From Perkinsela sp. pyNocScin1 (Eukaryota > Euglenozoa > Kinetoplastea > Prokinetoplastida > Perkinselidae), in contig CAXHTR010000002.1 of assembly GCA_964019655.1 (NCBI GenBank), positions 496,001 to 560,000 of the forward strand: a stretch of DNA of 64,000 bases. Reading direction: 5' to 3'. Of this stretch, positions 42,019 to 51,605 are shown piece after piece. Each line of letters begins with the position of its first letter. Within the stretch, counting starts at the first letter, position 1. A program made the position numbers and the translations under genes. The notes beneath the pieces were generated by a model, which did not search any database, was not told the origin of the DNA, and saw only the letters and a program-made list of their open reading frames with translations.

Positions 42019-42411
42019 CTATGGATCATAAGAGCTGCTCGATATTCGCTTCAAACCTACATCGGAGAGCTTGAGCAGCGAATCGAGAACTTCCCTTCTT
42101 GCTTTTTTCGGGAATTTTTCGTGGAGGAACTCAGAGTACACGCAGAGAATACTCTGGAGGTCTGAAATCTCTTTACCTTGACTGCCATCGAGCTTCAATG
42201 TGCCTGCATACTTTTGCAACGAGTCTATACCATCTTCGCTGAACAAGAGAGCTTCGAAAGACGTCTTCGCATCACTTCTATTACCCTTTCCCTGCAGTTC
42301 ACTCCCTGATTGTGCGTATTGTTCTACCGATCCTTGTTTGCTTCTACGATTTTGATCTGGCTGAGAGCCTGGGACAAGAATAGACAATCCCGATTTTTTC
42401 ACCACGTGCAT
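42019..42411 (-). CDS. small hypothetical protein (130 residues) with C-terminal helices
   Basis: The first 60 residues are polar and Ser/Gln-rich; the last 70 form two to three helices (SFEALLFSEDGIDSLQKYAG, SDLQSILCVYSEFLHEKF). No family recognised. It is on the minus strand, 78 bp after the MMS19 stop, the same spacing seen elsewhere between co-transcribed genes. A 94-residue plus-strand ORF at 41881-42165 overlaps its end but would start only 12 bp after the upstream stop, too close for a separate trans-spliced gene here, so this minus-strand ORF is preferred. Confidence 0.55.
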   Translation of the reverse strand: MHVVKKSGLSILVPGSQPDQNRRSKQGSVEQYAQSGSELQGKGNRSDAKTSFEALLFSEDGIDSLQKYAGTLKLDGSQGKEISDLQSILCVYSEFLHEKFPKKARREVLDSLLKLSDVGLKRISSSSYDP

Positions 42412-42489
42412 TTAGGGCTTTATCAATACCAAGGCCAAGGGAAAGTAATTAAGCAATATATTTTGTAATGTCTTTACCCGTATAATGAG

Positions 42490-45400
42490 CTAAGATTCAA
42501 TGCTAGAGTACATGTGGCGGCACATCTGCGCTCGTCTACGAACATATCTTTGACTATTATCAAGAGGACTTTTTGCTAATACGAAGACTATATCATGAAT
42601 ACATGCTCCATGGCTCAAAAAAGAACTTGACAGAATAAGGTCTCTTAGCTTTCTTGTTTTAGAATCTTCATCAACCCCAAGTGATGACTTTAATGGAACT
42701 TTGTCATATAGTCCCAACAAAATGTCCAAGGATAGCGAAACTAATGGGCTTGAGCTCCTCATATAAAGCTCTTGTAATAGTGGAACAAGCGCTATCTGCA
42801 AAAGATCGATTGCTTCATGGGGTGTGAGCGTGAGCTTGTTTTTCTTTAAATTAAGAAAGATAACACCGAGACATGCCAAAATAGAATTATGATACTCAAC
42901 GTATGAGGATACTGCTTGTATCACAAAGTCCTTCATGTATGTAATGCACGATGGCAAGCAAATCGCCTCGCTGTAATCAAGTGATGAAAGGAGCATGAAA
43001 GCTATCTGGAGACGTGCAATTTCAAGGCTATCTTTGTTCATAGGATAAAGTGCAGTGGACTTTTCTAGTAAAACCCCGGCTCTGGTGAAAACGGCTGATT
43101 TGTATCTGCTAGAATCTTCCATATGTGGTATTTTCTGCCCCAAAAAGGACTCAGCCGGCTCAAAGTCAATAAGGTCAATGACTTTCCAAACCATTCCTCT
43201 CGATTTTCTCTGAGAAAGATATGTGAACACGCGATCAAGCATCTCATCGATGCCCTCCTTTCGTTCACCGGCATGAAATGCGAGCTGAATCGTATAAAAT
43301 GCGTTCGAAAGGGCAGAAAATATTCTGACCTCATCGATTCTGTCTTCATTTTGAATAGTAAATTCCCTTGCAGTGTCTACATAACCATCAACAATAAGGT
43401 CCCACTGAATGTGCGGGAAAAACTTTGCTGCTATATGCGGGAGGTACTTGCAGATGTCCGCACACGGTGAATGAATCGACACCATCTTGTAGCAATTCAG
43501 AATTTCCGCTTCCAGAGTCTCTTTTTCCATGCGAGAAAGGCTGAGTCCCATGTGTATAACTTTTTTGAACGCCTCAAAAGCGCTTGATTTGCTTGTATCG
43601 ACGCTTTCAATAGCTTTTAGCAGAAATATCTCATCAACCAAGCCTTTCGTATGAGCCAAAGTAATTATTCTGAATATATTCTCAAAAACACCACTGCCTA
43701 AATCTTTATCTTGATTGTGCAAACATGTGCTTAAGAAATCCACGAATAGAGGTGTCAGCTCCAATTTTTGTGCTGCTTCCACAGGTATCTCTAGCATTAT
43801 TGCAGCAGCTATTCCTAAAGACCTATTTGCATCAGTGCTCGAGATAGATTGTCTGAGTAAGAAGCGAAAGCCTTTCGTTATAACCTCACAATACCTCTCA
43901 AGCAGTTCCTTAGATCGAAGAACTTGAACGAAAAGTACGAAAATCACATCGCTATTTATCCGAATAGGATTGTCACACAAACAAAGGCTTTCCTGAGATA
44001 TACATTTGATGAGTACCTCCAGCCCATGCCCTTCAAGTTGTGCCAAATGATGAAGCAGGAACTGATCTAAAGGCCGGTCGTTTGTTTGATGATTGAATTC
44101 ATAAAACTTGAGAAATTTGTAGAGTACAGTACTGAGGTGTGACTTATATCGCTCATATATTGGTTTTGCTTCTGCTGCGTTTGAATTTTGGGTTATTACC
44201 AGCACCCTTTCGCAAAATTTTGCTGATTCACCAAAAAAATTGAGATATATTACCTTGGCTTCCGGCCGTAACTTCTCCCATTTTTCTGAAGTAAGAGTTT
44301 CATCGATGTAGATGGCGTTGACAAGATCAATAAGCTTCCACTGAATCTCGATGTTATCGACCTTTTCTGTGATTTCTTGGAGGAAAGCGCGTAAAATTTG
44401 CAAAAAATATGTTTCTACAAAAGTGATCGGCTCATGTGCACTGATATGGACTCTGCTTGCAGCCGCGATCTCACCATTCTGTGATTGTGCATTCATAGAG
44501 ACTTCTTGCTTTCTGGATCTGATCAGTGTACAGAAAAACAGTAGGGATGATTGAATATGCTCCATTCTGCATGATCCGTTTCCGAATAAGAGAGCGAAGT
44601 TCACGAGAGAATCCACCATATATCCATGAAGCTGTGAAGCGGGAGAGCCCTCACAAAAACCCGTCGGTAAGCTCTGAATAGTTTCACAGCAAATGTCTTT
44701 AATCTCATTTTGAATGGCACGGGCTGTATCACTCTCGCCCTCAGCCAGATTCGCCAGCCATCGTGAAAACGCAATGACAAGTCCTGATATCTTTGGTCGA
44801 GCGCTATTTTCACTCGACACATGACTACATGCCTCGTCTACCGTTTGCGACACACTACGATGGTAGACGATCATAAATTTTTCTATGCTGCTTACGACTT
44901 TTGGCGCACAGCGATCTTTCGAGCTCTTTAAGATACGAAGCTTAAGCGATGCGTCTGATAAATCCCCCGCAAATGTGGCCTGAAGAGTTTCTAAAGAAAA
45001 GGAATTGACAAGAGATGTATCCGAGAGAAGCATGCTTCGCAACAGATATTGAGTTCTTTTTCGAATAATGTGAATATTTGCAATAAGTAAATTATTCGTG
45101 TGCTTTGATTCTTGTTTAGTATGGCTTGGCGTGCACTTTTCGAATATCCGTTGAAAGACATCGAGAATATCTTGAGCCTCGTCGATCGCAGACGATTCCA
45201 ATTTCGTTATCATGAAAGGAATGGAAAAAGTGCTAAATGTTTTGCAGGAAAGCAGTCCGTGAAGCGTATATTTGATGCCCTCTGAGTCTGCCGTGAGGTC
45301 TTTCGATATTTCCGATGTTGGAGAAAACTTGAAGAGACGAGATTTTCCTTCTGCCGGGTAGGGCTGAAAACATACTCCTTTCTTCAAGCCTTCCTCGTAC

Positions 45401-46473
45401 ATCAAGGGGAAAAAGCATGCAAAGGAATGGAAAAAGTCTTCATTGCGTACCAAAGTTTGCATGGATGACCCAAGATCACTAATCTCTGTTAGTTGTAAGC
45501 ATATTTTAAAGAAGGAGTGTACGTTGTGTGGGTCTCTCTCATTATCGAAACAACGGATGAAGTTTTCAAGAAAATCAGTGCTTATGAGAGATCTACAGAG
45601 TCGATTCAAATACGTTTCGCGCTCTAAACTACAGTCCTGCAAAACATGACGATCATCGAAGGTTAAACTCTCAGCTCTATAATCGCACAGAAGATATTTC
45701 AAGAATATATCAAAAACTTGTCTTCTGTGCTTGCTCCGTAGATACTCAAGCTGAACTTTGCTGCATATCGATGAAAGTACGTGAGATACATCTTTAATAG
45801 TGAGCCACCTGTACTGGTCTACCTGGTTCCCCTGGGGGTAAAATGTAATTTCTTCACAGCTAATGTCAAATTCTGGTGAACCTACTTCATCCTTTTCATC
45901 TATCCTTTTCTCATCGTGCTGAATTTGCACAGGCAATGGAATAGAGCATGATTTAGTGGAACAATCACGACGGTTTGGAATTTCAGTTTGCTGAAGATGC
46001 CGCTGCCTGTCTGCAACAATAGAGTCTTGGAGCACTAAAAGAGTGAAGATACAGTCAACAACAGCCTCAGTGCATACAAGGTCATCAAGGCGCGCGAGAA
46101 GAAACCTTAAAATTCCTTGCAAAGATGCACAGAGGCTGCCATCTAAAGTAGTACTAGTAAGCGCATAACCCTTGGGATAATAAATTCTTATGATACTTTG
46201 AAGTATCTTGCACGCGTTTACCCGTACCCAATCTTCATTTTCATTAGTAAGTGAAGGCTGCAAGCCTTGGATTATATTCAGTATTTTGGATTCATTGCTT
46301 GTACTGTCATCTCGCAGGTATACTTTTAGATCTTCAAGGATAGACGAGAAACCTACATCCTTAGAATGAAAACTACAATCGACATTGAGATCAGGCCATT
46401 CTTCTTCTAAACCTCGCGTTTCACAAAAGCTGTTGAGCTTCAGTGAAAGGAGATCGCAGGTTAAGCTCTTCAT
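42490..46473 (-). CDS. MMS19: MMS19-like HEAT-repeat protein (cytosolic Fe-S assembly targeting)
   Basis: MMS19 works with CIAO1 and MIP18 to hand Fe-S clusters to nuclear and cytosolic enzymes such as DNA polymerases, primase and helicases. The frame opens on a TTG at 46575; the ATG at 46473 gives 1327 residues. It is helical-repeat throughout. The N-terminal third shows the conserved block of the family: CFDNERDPHNVHSFFKICLQL (compare DGEKDPRNL...F.IV..L in animals) followed after about 50 residues by a Phe/Pro-type patch (FFPLMYEEG) and then LLSCKTFSTFSIPFMITKLES (compare L..TP.FA...LPLLIEK). HEAT units continue to the C-terminus. The similarity is modest but the motif order is right; another large HEAT protein remains possible. 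It is somewhat longer than human MMS19 (1030). Confidence 0.7.
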   Translation of the reverse strand: MKSLTCDLLSLKLNSFCETRGLEEEWPDLNVDCSFHSKDVGFSSILEDLKVYLRDDSTSNESKILNIIQGLQPSLTNENEDWVRVNACKILQSIIRIYYPKGYALTSTTLDGSLCASLQGILRFLLARLDDLVCTEAVVDCIFTLLVLQDSIVADRQRHLQQTEIPNRRDCSTKSCSIPLPVQIQHDEKRIDEKDEVGSPEFDISCEEITFYPQGNQVDQYRWLTIKDVSHVLSSICSKVQLEYLRSKHRRQVFDIFLKYLLCDYRAESLTFDDRHVLQDCSLERETYLNRLCRSLISTDFLENFIRCFDNERDPHNVHSFFKICLQLTEISDLGSSMQTLVRNEDFFHSFACFFPLMYEEGLKKGVCFQPYPAEGKSRLFKFSPTSEISKDLTADSEGIKYTLHGLLSCKTFSTFSIPFMITKLESSAIDEAQDILDVFQRIFEKCTPSHTKQESKHTNNLLIANIHIIRKRTQYLLRSMLLSDTSLVNSFSLETLQATFAGDLSDASLKLRILKSSKDRCAPKVVSSIEKFMIVYHRSVSQTVDEACSHVSSENSARPKISGLVIAFSRWLANLAEGESDTARAIQNEIKDICCETIQSLPTGFCEGSPASQLHGYMVDSLVNFALLFGNGSCRMEHIQSSLLFFCTLIRSRKQEVSMNAQSQNGEIAAASRVHISAHEPITFVETYFLQILRAFLQEITEKVDNIEIQWKLIDLVNAIYIDETLTSEKWEKLRPEAKVIYLNFFGESAKFCERVLVITQNSNAAEAKPIYERYKSHLSTVLYKFLKFYEFNHQTNDRPLDQFLLHHLAQLEGHGLEVLIKCISQESLCLCDNPIRINSDVIFVLFVQVLRSKELLERYCEVITKGFRFLLRQSISSTDANRSLGIAAAIMLEIPVEAAQKLELTPLFVDFLSTCLHNQDKDLGSGVFENIFRIITLAHTKGLVDEIFLLKAIESVDTSKSSAFEAFKKVIHMGLSLSRMEKETLEAEILNCYKMVSIHSPCADICKYLPHIAAKFFPHIQWDLIVDGYVDTAREFTIQNEDRIDEVRIFSALSNAFYTIQLAFHAGERKEGIDEMLDRVFTYLSQRKSRGMVWKVIDLIDFEPAESFLGQKIPHMEDSSRYKSAVFTRAGVLLEKSTALYPMNKDSLEIARLQIAFMLLSSLDYSEAICLPSCITYMKDFVIQAVSSYVEYHNSILACLGVIFLNLKKNKLTLTPHEAIDLLQIALVPLLQELYMRSSSPLVSLSLDILLGLYDKVPLKSSLGVDEDSKTRKLRDLILSSSFLSHGACIHDIVFVLAKSPLDNSQRYVRRRAQMCRHMYSSIES

Positions 46474-46867
46474 TCCGTCAGTGTAAGAAATTCTATATCT
46501 TTGAAAAATCTTGGGTGATGTTTGAAAAGAGTAAAAGACATTTGATACCGAAACATTCAATTTTACTGTGTGCAAGGAATTCGGGCTGCCGAATAAGATA
46601 ATATTACACGCCGAATGTCAAAATTTGATGCATTTCTCTCGCAATTATTATGGATATATCTAAGTGGCGAATTTGGACAGATTTTCCCAAAAAATCATTG
46701 GAAGAGAATCGTTCCTACTAGGTTAGTGTAGATTAAATTCCCACGCACGATAAGATCCGTATTTTCCGTGTATTATCACAATTGTGTGGAATACATAAGC
46801 GCTGCTCCTAATTTCTTAACACATCATGTCTATCTTTTGATCACAAAATACCCTTAAATGCTTGAAT
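46474..46867. other. divergent strand-switch region
   Basis: About 390 bp between the MMS19 ATG and the HAT-repeat ATG. It is AT-rich. The first 100 bp could be coding only if MMS19 starts at the TTG at 46575. No RNA gene fold seen. Probable Pol II start region for the two flanking runs, by orientation. Confidence 0.5.
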
Positions 46868-49135
46868 ATGGAATCAAAGACAACTTTTGGGGCTAATTCT
46901 GATAAGACAGAGAGATCGGTGAGCGAATCGATAGCTATGGTAGCCTCTATTCTACAGAGCAACTCCCGAAGCCATGCTGAAAAAATCCATTCCTGCTCTC
47001 AATTATTGGAAAGTTTTCCCACAAGCTATCCTGCATTTATGGATTTCACAAGCTATTTGATCGAATCTATGAAGAGGGGGAAGAAACCTATTGGCTCAGA
47101 GTCCCTTATGATCAATAAGATGCTGGATTCGCACCTCAAGACATTCCCCGGAATATGGATGCAAGCTTTTCAATACTATTTGAATGCAGGGGAGCTTTCT
47201 GAAGCGAGAAAACTCATGGACCGCTCATTTGAAGCCGTTTCAGCACGACAAAGTCATGCGATCTGTGAGCATGTGATGAGTTCATACCCATCTACGCTCC
47301 CTGAAACACGAGATATCATCTTACACCTTCGTCAACGGGCCCTGCACGTGGATATGCGGAATGCACAGTTCATTTTCGAAAGACTTGTAGAGCGAAAAGA
47401 AACCGACAGAGCTTTTAGCATGCTACTTGTTTTCGGAAAGTATGTCAAATCCAACCCTTGCGCCTTTTTGAATGGTGAGAAAACTGGAACAATCACATTA
47501 TCAAGACTTGAGTTCTTCCTTAAAGATCAGAAGCTCCGTTTGAAAGATGATATCGCGAGGTTAATGGATGTTTATCGCACTGTTTTTGCATACATAACCA
47601 TATCAGCCTCATTTGATGAGCGCAATAGATTTCTGCTTGGCGAAATCGCATCTTGCGAATTCAAGGTCTATCCTCTTCTATGCACACAGTATGCAGATTT
47701 TCTAAGAACATATAGCCTGTCTGACCCGAAAAGAACAAAGATCCTGTATGAAAACTTTCTAGACAACTTTTCTTTTCACCAAGCCAATGCAATCTTACAA
47801 CAGAATCCAGAAAATGTAAGCTTTCACCTTTCTAAGCTACAGCAGCTCTTCAAGATGTCTTCTTTGAGCGAAGATGATTTTCTGCGATCCTTGCATTTAA
47901 CACACAATAGAATTGGGTGCGAGACAATTTGGATCAGACTTGCGTTTTGGAAGGAGCTAAAGGGCGATTTTGACGGTGCCAAAGCAGTTTTTCTCACCTC
48001 ACTTTTTGAGTTACGCTTTATTCCGCTTGATCGATACTCACACCTCTGTTTGACGTACGGGCAATTCTTGCTTCGTCGCAGCGACAGAAAAGGTCTTGTT
48101 GTATTTTTGCGTAAACTGACAGCAACAAATTGCACACCTGAACAAAGAATCGACCACAGTGCACCTAACCAAAAGAAAACATGGCTGTGTCCTCGAATTT
48201 GGGACTTTTATATTAAAGTTTGCTCAGATGTATCAGCCGATGCGGCGGTTGTGATTGTTTTCGAAAGAATGATTCAGCTCTGTCTAGACACAGAAGACAC
48301 CCACCTATCTTATATTCAATTCATCAAGAGCCGTATGAAGGATTTTCAAGGAAAACTGCTTCAAGTTCATCGAAAAAGTATCCAGAGATATCCAGCTTCC
48401 CTTTCCCTATGGTGGAAGTACTTTAGCTTTCTCGCGCAAGAGAAAGCGTACGCTACACTTTATGAAGAAGCCTTAGGTAACTTTGTGAACCTGTTCTTTC
48501 AAAGTGTGCACAGTGGAAATATCTCTTCAACTCATGACCGGATGGCGAGAATATGTACCATCCACATAGAAGCAATCATCACAGAAACAAGCGTGGAGAA
48601 TCTCAAATATTTAAGGGATATCTTTGCAACAGCTGCACAGCACTCTAGTGTGAGCAGCACAATAAATCACCTAATAGTCCTTCGCTTTCAGACTCTTTCA
48701 TGTGCAGTAGACCCAGAGACTAAAAGTCCACAGGCAGAAATAAACTTATCTGATATACTTCGAGAAGCCATGCAGAAAATGGGTATGGATTTTATGCAGG
48801 AGGTTTCATCCACGTTAAAGAATGATATTCTCTGGATGATGAATAGTTTGCAAACGACGGAAAGACCTCACCTTGATCAATCGATGCGCATTCTACTGAA
48901 CACTCTCATCGAACTGACAACTGTCGAGGTTGGGCTACTTTCTCAGTCTTTTGAGATTAAATGTGCACGAGACGCATTCCTGTCTTCTTCTAAGGCCATT
49001 TTAGAAATGCCAAATCACGGAGAAATTGCGCGATTTTGGATCGATTGGATTGCTTTTGAAAAACGCTTCGGTAGCAGCGCGGACATGATGGCTCTTTTTG
49101 AAGCTTGTGGGAGGATTCCCTTACTTTCAGGTTGA
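46868..49135 (+). CDS. HAT/TPR-like repeat protein, probably RNA processing
   Basis: The frame opens on TTG at 46862; the ATG at 46868 gives 755 residues. It is all-helical, with half-a-TPR (HAT) features: paired aromatic residues in each unit such as FPGIWMQAFQYYLNAGELSEARKLMDR (about 96-122), IRLAFWKELKGDFDGAKAVF (about 358-377), IWDFYIKVCSDVSADAAVVIVFERM (about 443-467), SLWWKYFSFLA (about 518), and at the end ARFWIDWIAFEKRFGSSADMMALFEA. HAT proteins work in RNA maturation: UTP6 and RRP5 (rRNA), SYF1/XAB2 and CRN/CLF1 (spliceosome), CSTF77/RNA14 (3' end formation). The unit spacing and length fit SYF1 or CSTF77 best, but I cannot choose. Confidence 0.7.
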   Translation: MESKTTFGANSDKTERSVSESIAMVASILQSNSRSHAEKIHSCSQLLESFPTSYPAFMDFTSYLIESMKRGKKPIGSESLMINKMLDSHLKTFPGIWMQAFQYYLNAGELSEARKLMDRSFEAVSARQSHAICEHVMSSYPSTLPETRDIILHLRQRALHVDMRNAQFIFERLVERKETDRAFSMLLVFGKYVKSNPCAFLNGEKTGTITLSRLEFFLKDQKLRLKDDIARLMDVYRTVFAYITISASFDERNRFLLGEIASCEFKVYPLLCTQYADFLRTYSLSDPKRTKILYENFLDNFSFHQANAILQQNPENVSFHLSKLQQLFKMSSLSEDDFLRSLHLTHNRIGCETIWIRLAFWKELKGDFDGAKAVFLTSLFELRFIPLDRYSHLCLTYGQFLLRRSDRKGLVVFLRKLTATNCTPEQRIDHSAPNQKKTWLCPRIWDFYIKVCSDVSADAAVVIVFERMIQLCLDTEDTHLSYIQFIKSRMKDFQGKLLQVHRKSIQRYPASLSLWWKYFSFLAQEKAYATLYEEALGNFVNLFFQSVHSGNISSTHDRMARICTIHIEAIITETSVENLKYLRDIFATAAQHSSVSSTINHLIVLRFQTLSCAVDPETKSPQAEINLSDILREAMQKMGMDFMQEVSSTLKNDILWMMNSLQTTERPHLDQSMRILLNTLIELTTVEVGLLSQSFEIKCARDAFLSSSKAILEMPNHGEIARFWIDWIAFEKRFGSSADMMALFEACGRIPLLSG

Positions 49136-49212
49136 AAATTAGTATGTTCCTGTAAAGTTGGACGCGCTTGCCTATATATTCAAAAGGTTTGCTTTTATTA
49201 TGATCGTATGAA

Positions 49213-50166
49213 ATGGATGAAAGCACTCTTATGAGCATTCATGCTCGATTAGCACGGATCAATCGCATAATCATCATCGTCAGTGGTAAAGGGGGAGTGG
49301 GGAAAAGCACATTTTCAGCTGCGTTAGCGCACCAACTGTCAACTGATCATAACGTTGGTGTCATTGACATTGATTTATGCGGACCAGATATTGCAGAGAT
49401 ATTTGGGGTTCCAGAAAGCGAAATTCGCTCAATCACACAGACCGAGCTTGATGGGAGGGAACAGGCCTTATGGATGCCGTGCAAATCAGTGATATCCAAA
49501 AAAAGCGGCACGATTCACTTCATTTCCTTGGGACTCATGCTAGCGAGCAAAGCAGATGCTGTGGTCTGGAGGGGTGCGAGGAAGGACGCCATGATCAATG
49601 AGTTCTTCAAGAAAGTTGCATGGGACGCACTGGATGAAAAAGTCGACTACCTAATTATTGATACTCCCCCAGGGACGAGCGATGAACATTTATCTCTTTT
49701 TCAACTCCTCACGCAGTATGAGCGGTGGAGACTGCTGCAGCCTTCAGCGCTTCCACTTAATATTGGCTGCGTCATTGTGACGACTCCGCAGATCGTATGT
49801 GTTGATGACGCGGCGAAAATTATCACTTTCTGCAAATCGAGTGGAAGTGATGCAGAGGCCGGCATCAAGATCATCGGCGTTGTAGAAAACATGCGAGGTT
49901 CGATAGTATGTCCCCATTGTGAGGCCTCGTGGGACTTTTTTTCCACCAAGGACACCATGGATACATCGAATGCAGTAAGGCTAGCAAAATCGCATAGTCT
50001 TTCCTACCTTGGATACATACCTTTTGATAGGTCACTAGCGGCAAGCAAAGGTGCTCGAACGAAGCCCGAAACTGTAGAGAATGTAGAAAAGTTTATCACT
50101 GAAATTGTAAGCCAGATTACTTCATATTATGCCGATTTCGAAGATCGTGCGCTGGGTGAAGAGTAG
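49213..50166 (+). CDS. CFD1: MRP/NBP35-family Fe-S scaffold ATPase, CFD1/NUBP2-like
   Basis: The cytosolic CFD1-NBP35 complex assembles 4Fe-4S clusters for the CIA pathway. In 317 residues: deviant Walker A SGKGGVGKST (residues about 24-33), switch I/II segment VIDIDLCGPDI (about 51-61), ISLG, WRGARKD and LIIDTPPGTSDEH (about 149-161), and the bridging-cluster motif CPHC at Cys 233 and Cys 236. NBP35/NUBP1 proteins have an extra N-terminal four-Cys domain; this one has only about 18 residues before the P-loop and no such Cys, so it fits CFD1/NUBP2, whose motif is also CPHC. Mitochondrial IND1 is the alternative, but no presequence is seen. Slight oddity: the usual VENMSG reads VENMRGS. Confidence 0.85.
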   Translation: MDESTLMSIHARLARINRIIIIVSGKGGVGKSTFSAALAHQLSTDHNVGVIDIDLCGPDIAEIFGVPESEIRSITQTELDGREQALWMPCKSVISKKSGTIHFISLGLMLASKADAVVWRGARKDAMINEFFKKVAWDALDEKVDYLIIDTPPGTSDEHLSLFQLLTQYERWRLLQPSALPLNIGCVIVTTPQIVCVDDAAKIITFCKSSGSDAEAGIKIIGVVENMRGSIVCPHCEASWDFFSTKDTMDTSNAVRLAKSHSLSYLGYIPFDRSLAASKGARTKPETVENVEKFITEIVSQITSYYADFEDRALGEE

Positions 50167-50242
50167 GCGCTGTAGTCTTAAGATTAATTTTTCTTGACCG
50201 TCGAAAGTCTCAATGATACTGCCTTTTATTGACACTGAATAA

Positions 50243-50956
50243 ATGGATATTCTCACGATAGACCCCATTCGCTATATCAGTGAGTCATCAGAGAGCGTCC
50301 TCTTTCTTGCTTCCAATGCAAAAGCAATCGGTGTCTCAGAAGAGGGGCAATTCGTAGCTAAAATGCGTCTTCCGAAAGCTTACCGCAATGAATATCTCGA
50401 CAAAAAGCTTCGCAAGCAGCGAACAAGATCAGAAACGAAGATTCTGCAAAAATGCAATGAAATCACTGGCTTGAATACCCCGAAACTTCTGGGGTGCAAT
50501 CTCCAGAGCACAGTGATTTTCATGGAATATATCTCTGGCCAGTCACTCGCTGAGATAATACATGCGATCGGCAGCAGTCCATCTGCACAGCAATCTCTCT
50601 GTGAAATGTGTCGTAAGGCTGGTGCAGCTATCGGGAGTCTTCATAAATCAAACATAATTCACGGCGACCTGACGGCATCAAACTTTCTTGTCCAGGGTCC
50701 TGTGGCTGATGCAGCGATTTATGTGATTGACTTTGGTCTGTCGTTCATTTCACACACTGATGAAGATAGAGCAGTGGACCTTTATGCCTTTGAGCGATGT
50801 ATAAAATCTATCAAAGCGTCACAGTCTGCATGTATGCTAGAATCAGTCTACGCTGGCTATGCATCTGCGATTGGAAACGATGATCTTTATTCGTGTACAA
50901 TGAAAAAGCTTGGCCAAGTTCGGCTTCGGGGACGAAAACGCTCTATGGTCGGCTGA
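50243..50956 (+). CDS. BUD32: Bud32/PRPK small kinase-ATPase of the KEOPS complex
   Basis: Bud32 (TP53RK in animals) is an atypical small kinase that acts as an ATPase within KEOPS, the complex that makes t6A at position 37 of ANN-decoding tRNAs. The 237-residue protein is the usual length. Landmarks: ATP lysine region VAKMRLPKAYRNEYLDKKLR (about 32-52; compare KxRxxKxYRHPxLDxxLR), EYISGQSLAE, catalytic loop HGDLTASNFLV (about 139-149), DFGLS (about 162-166) with EDRAVDLYAFER, and the basic C-terminal tail ending VRLRGRKRSMVG, which is diagnostic of Bud32 (RxRGRKR). Confidence 0.93.
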   Translation: MDILTIDPIRYISESSESVLFLASNAKAIGVSEEGQFVAKMRLPKAYRNEYLDKKLRKQRTRSETKILQKCNEITGLNTPKLLGCNLQSTVIFMEYISGQSLAEIIHAIGSSPSAQQSLCEMCRKAGAAIGSLHKSNIIHGDLTASNFLVQGPVADAAIYVIDFGLSFISHTDEDRAVDLYAFERCIKSIKASQSACMLESVYAGYASAIGNDDLYSCTMKKLGQVRLRGRKRSMVG

Positions 50957-51605
50957 ATACTCAGTGTCCTCATATCAAAAAAGCTACTTAGCTTCACGTG
51001 TAAATCTTTGTGGTTCTTAACCTTAATTTAGTAATCTTTCTACTCAGGTAGAAACGCTTTCGCAGCAACATAAATTGAATAAAACTTACATGATGCACGA
51101 GAAACAGATCTTGATGTTCCAGGTCTGCCCTATACTGAAGCAATAGTATCCGCTTATGCATGGACATATTGATCACACATATCTTCCTTACCACATTTCC
51201 AGCATCCTGTGACTACCAAACTACAGCAGCGAGGCTAAACTACAGCTGTAGTCTAGTGTCAGGCTACAGTCTGAAGAGGCTAAATAAAGTGTGGCACGTT
51301 TTAATTTTTAGATATGTGCGCGACGAAAATTTTCAACGCAATGAAGTTTTCAGAGATTCTTTCGCAAGCCGAAAGGTCCATACTACCCTTGATCTAGAAG
51401 CGCCAAAGGTCCATAGGTTTATTGACCCCACACGCATTCCCATTCAAAAATTTGATAAATAAATCCTTTAAAAGCTTATGCCATAGCGTATTATTTGGAA
51501 ATATCAAGACTACAGCACGATATGCCACGAGATTCAGGCATGGGAACACGGGCAGACTTTCTGAATGAGTGCTTTAACACTTGTAATAATCAAAATCAGC
51601 GATGG
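50957..51605. other. long convergent strand-switch region
   Basis: About 650 bp between the Bud32 stop and the NAA10 stop. Around 51218-51285 there are short direct repeats (AAACTACAGC twice, 19 bases apart; GAGGCTAAAC and GAGGCTAAAT) and a palindrome CTACAGCTGTAG at 51240-51251, so a structured RNA or a termination element is possible. A plus-strand ORF at 51160-51462 (100 residues, ATG start) has no recognised family and unremarkable composition; I do not call it. No tRNA fold was found. Confidence 0.5.

Noticed and set aside
41881-42165. Plus-strand ORF of 94 residues after the TYW2 run
   Set aside because: Begins only 12 bp after the previous stop, too close for a trans-spliced gene with the spacing seen here, and overlaps the better-spaced minus-strand ORF 42019-42411. 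The basic start is not enough to keep it.
49213-50166. NBP35/NUBP1 as identity
   Set aside because: The N-terminal four-Cys cluster typical of NBP35 is absent; only about 18 residues precede the P-loop.
51160-51462. Plus-strand ORF of 100 residues in the long convergent gap
   Set aside because: No recognised domain, no acceptor tract near its ATG, contains the repeat cluster. Listed only as a feature of the gap.
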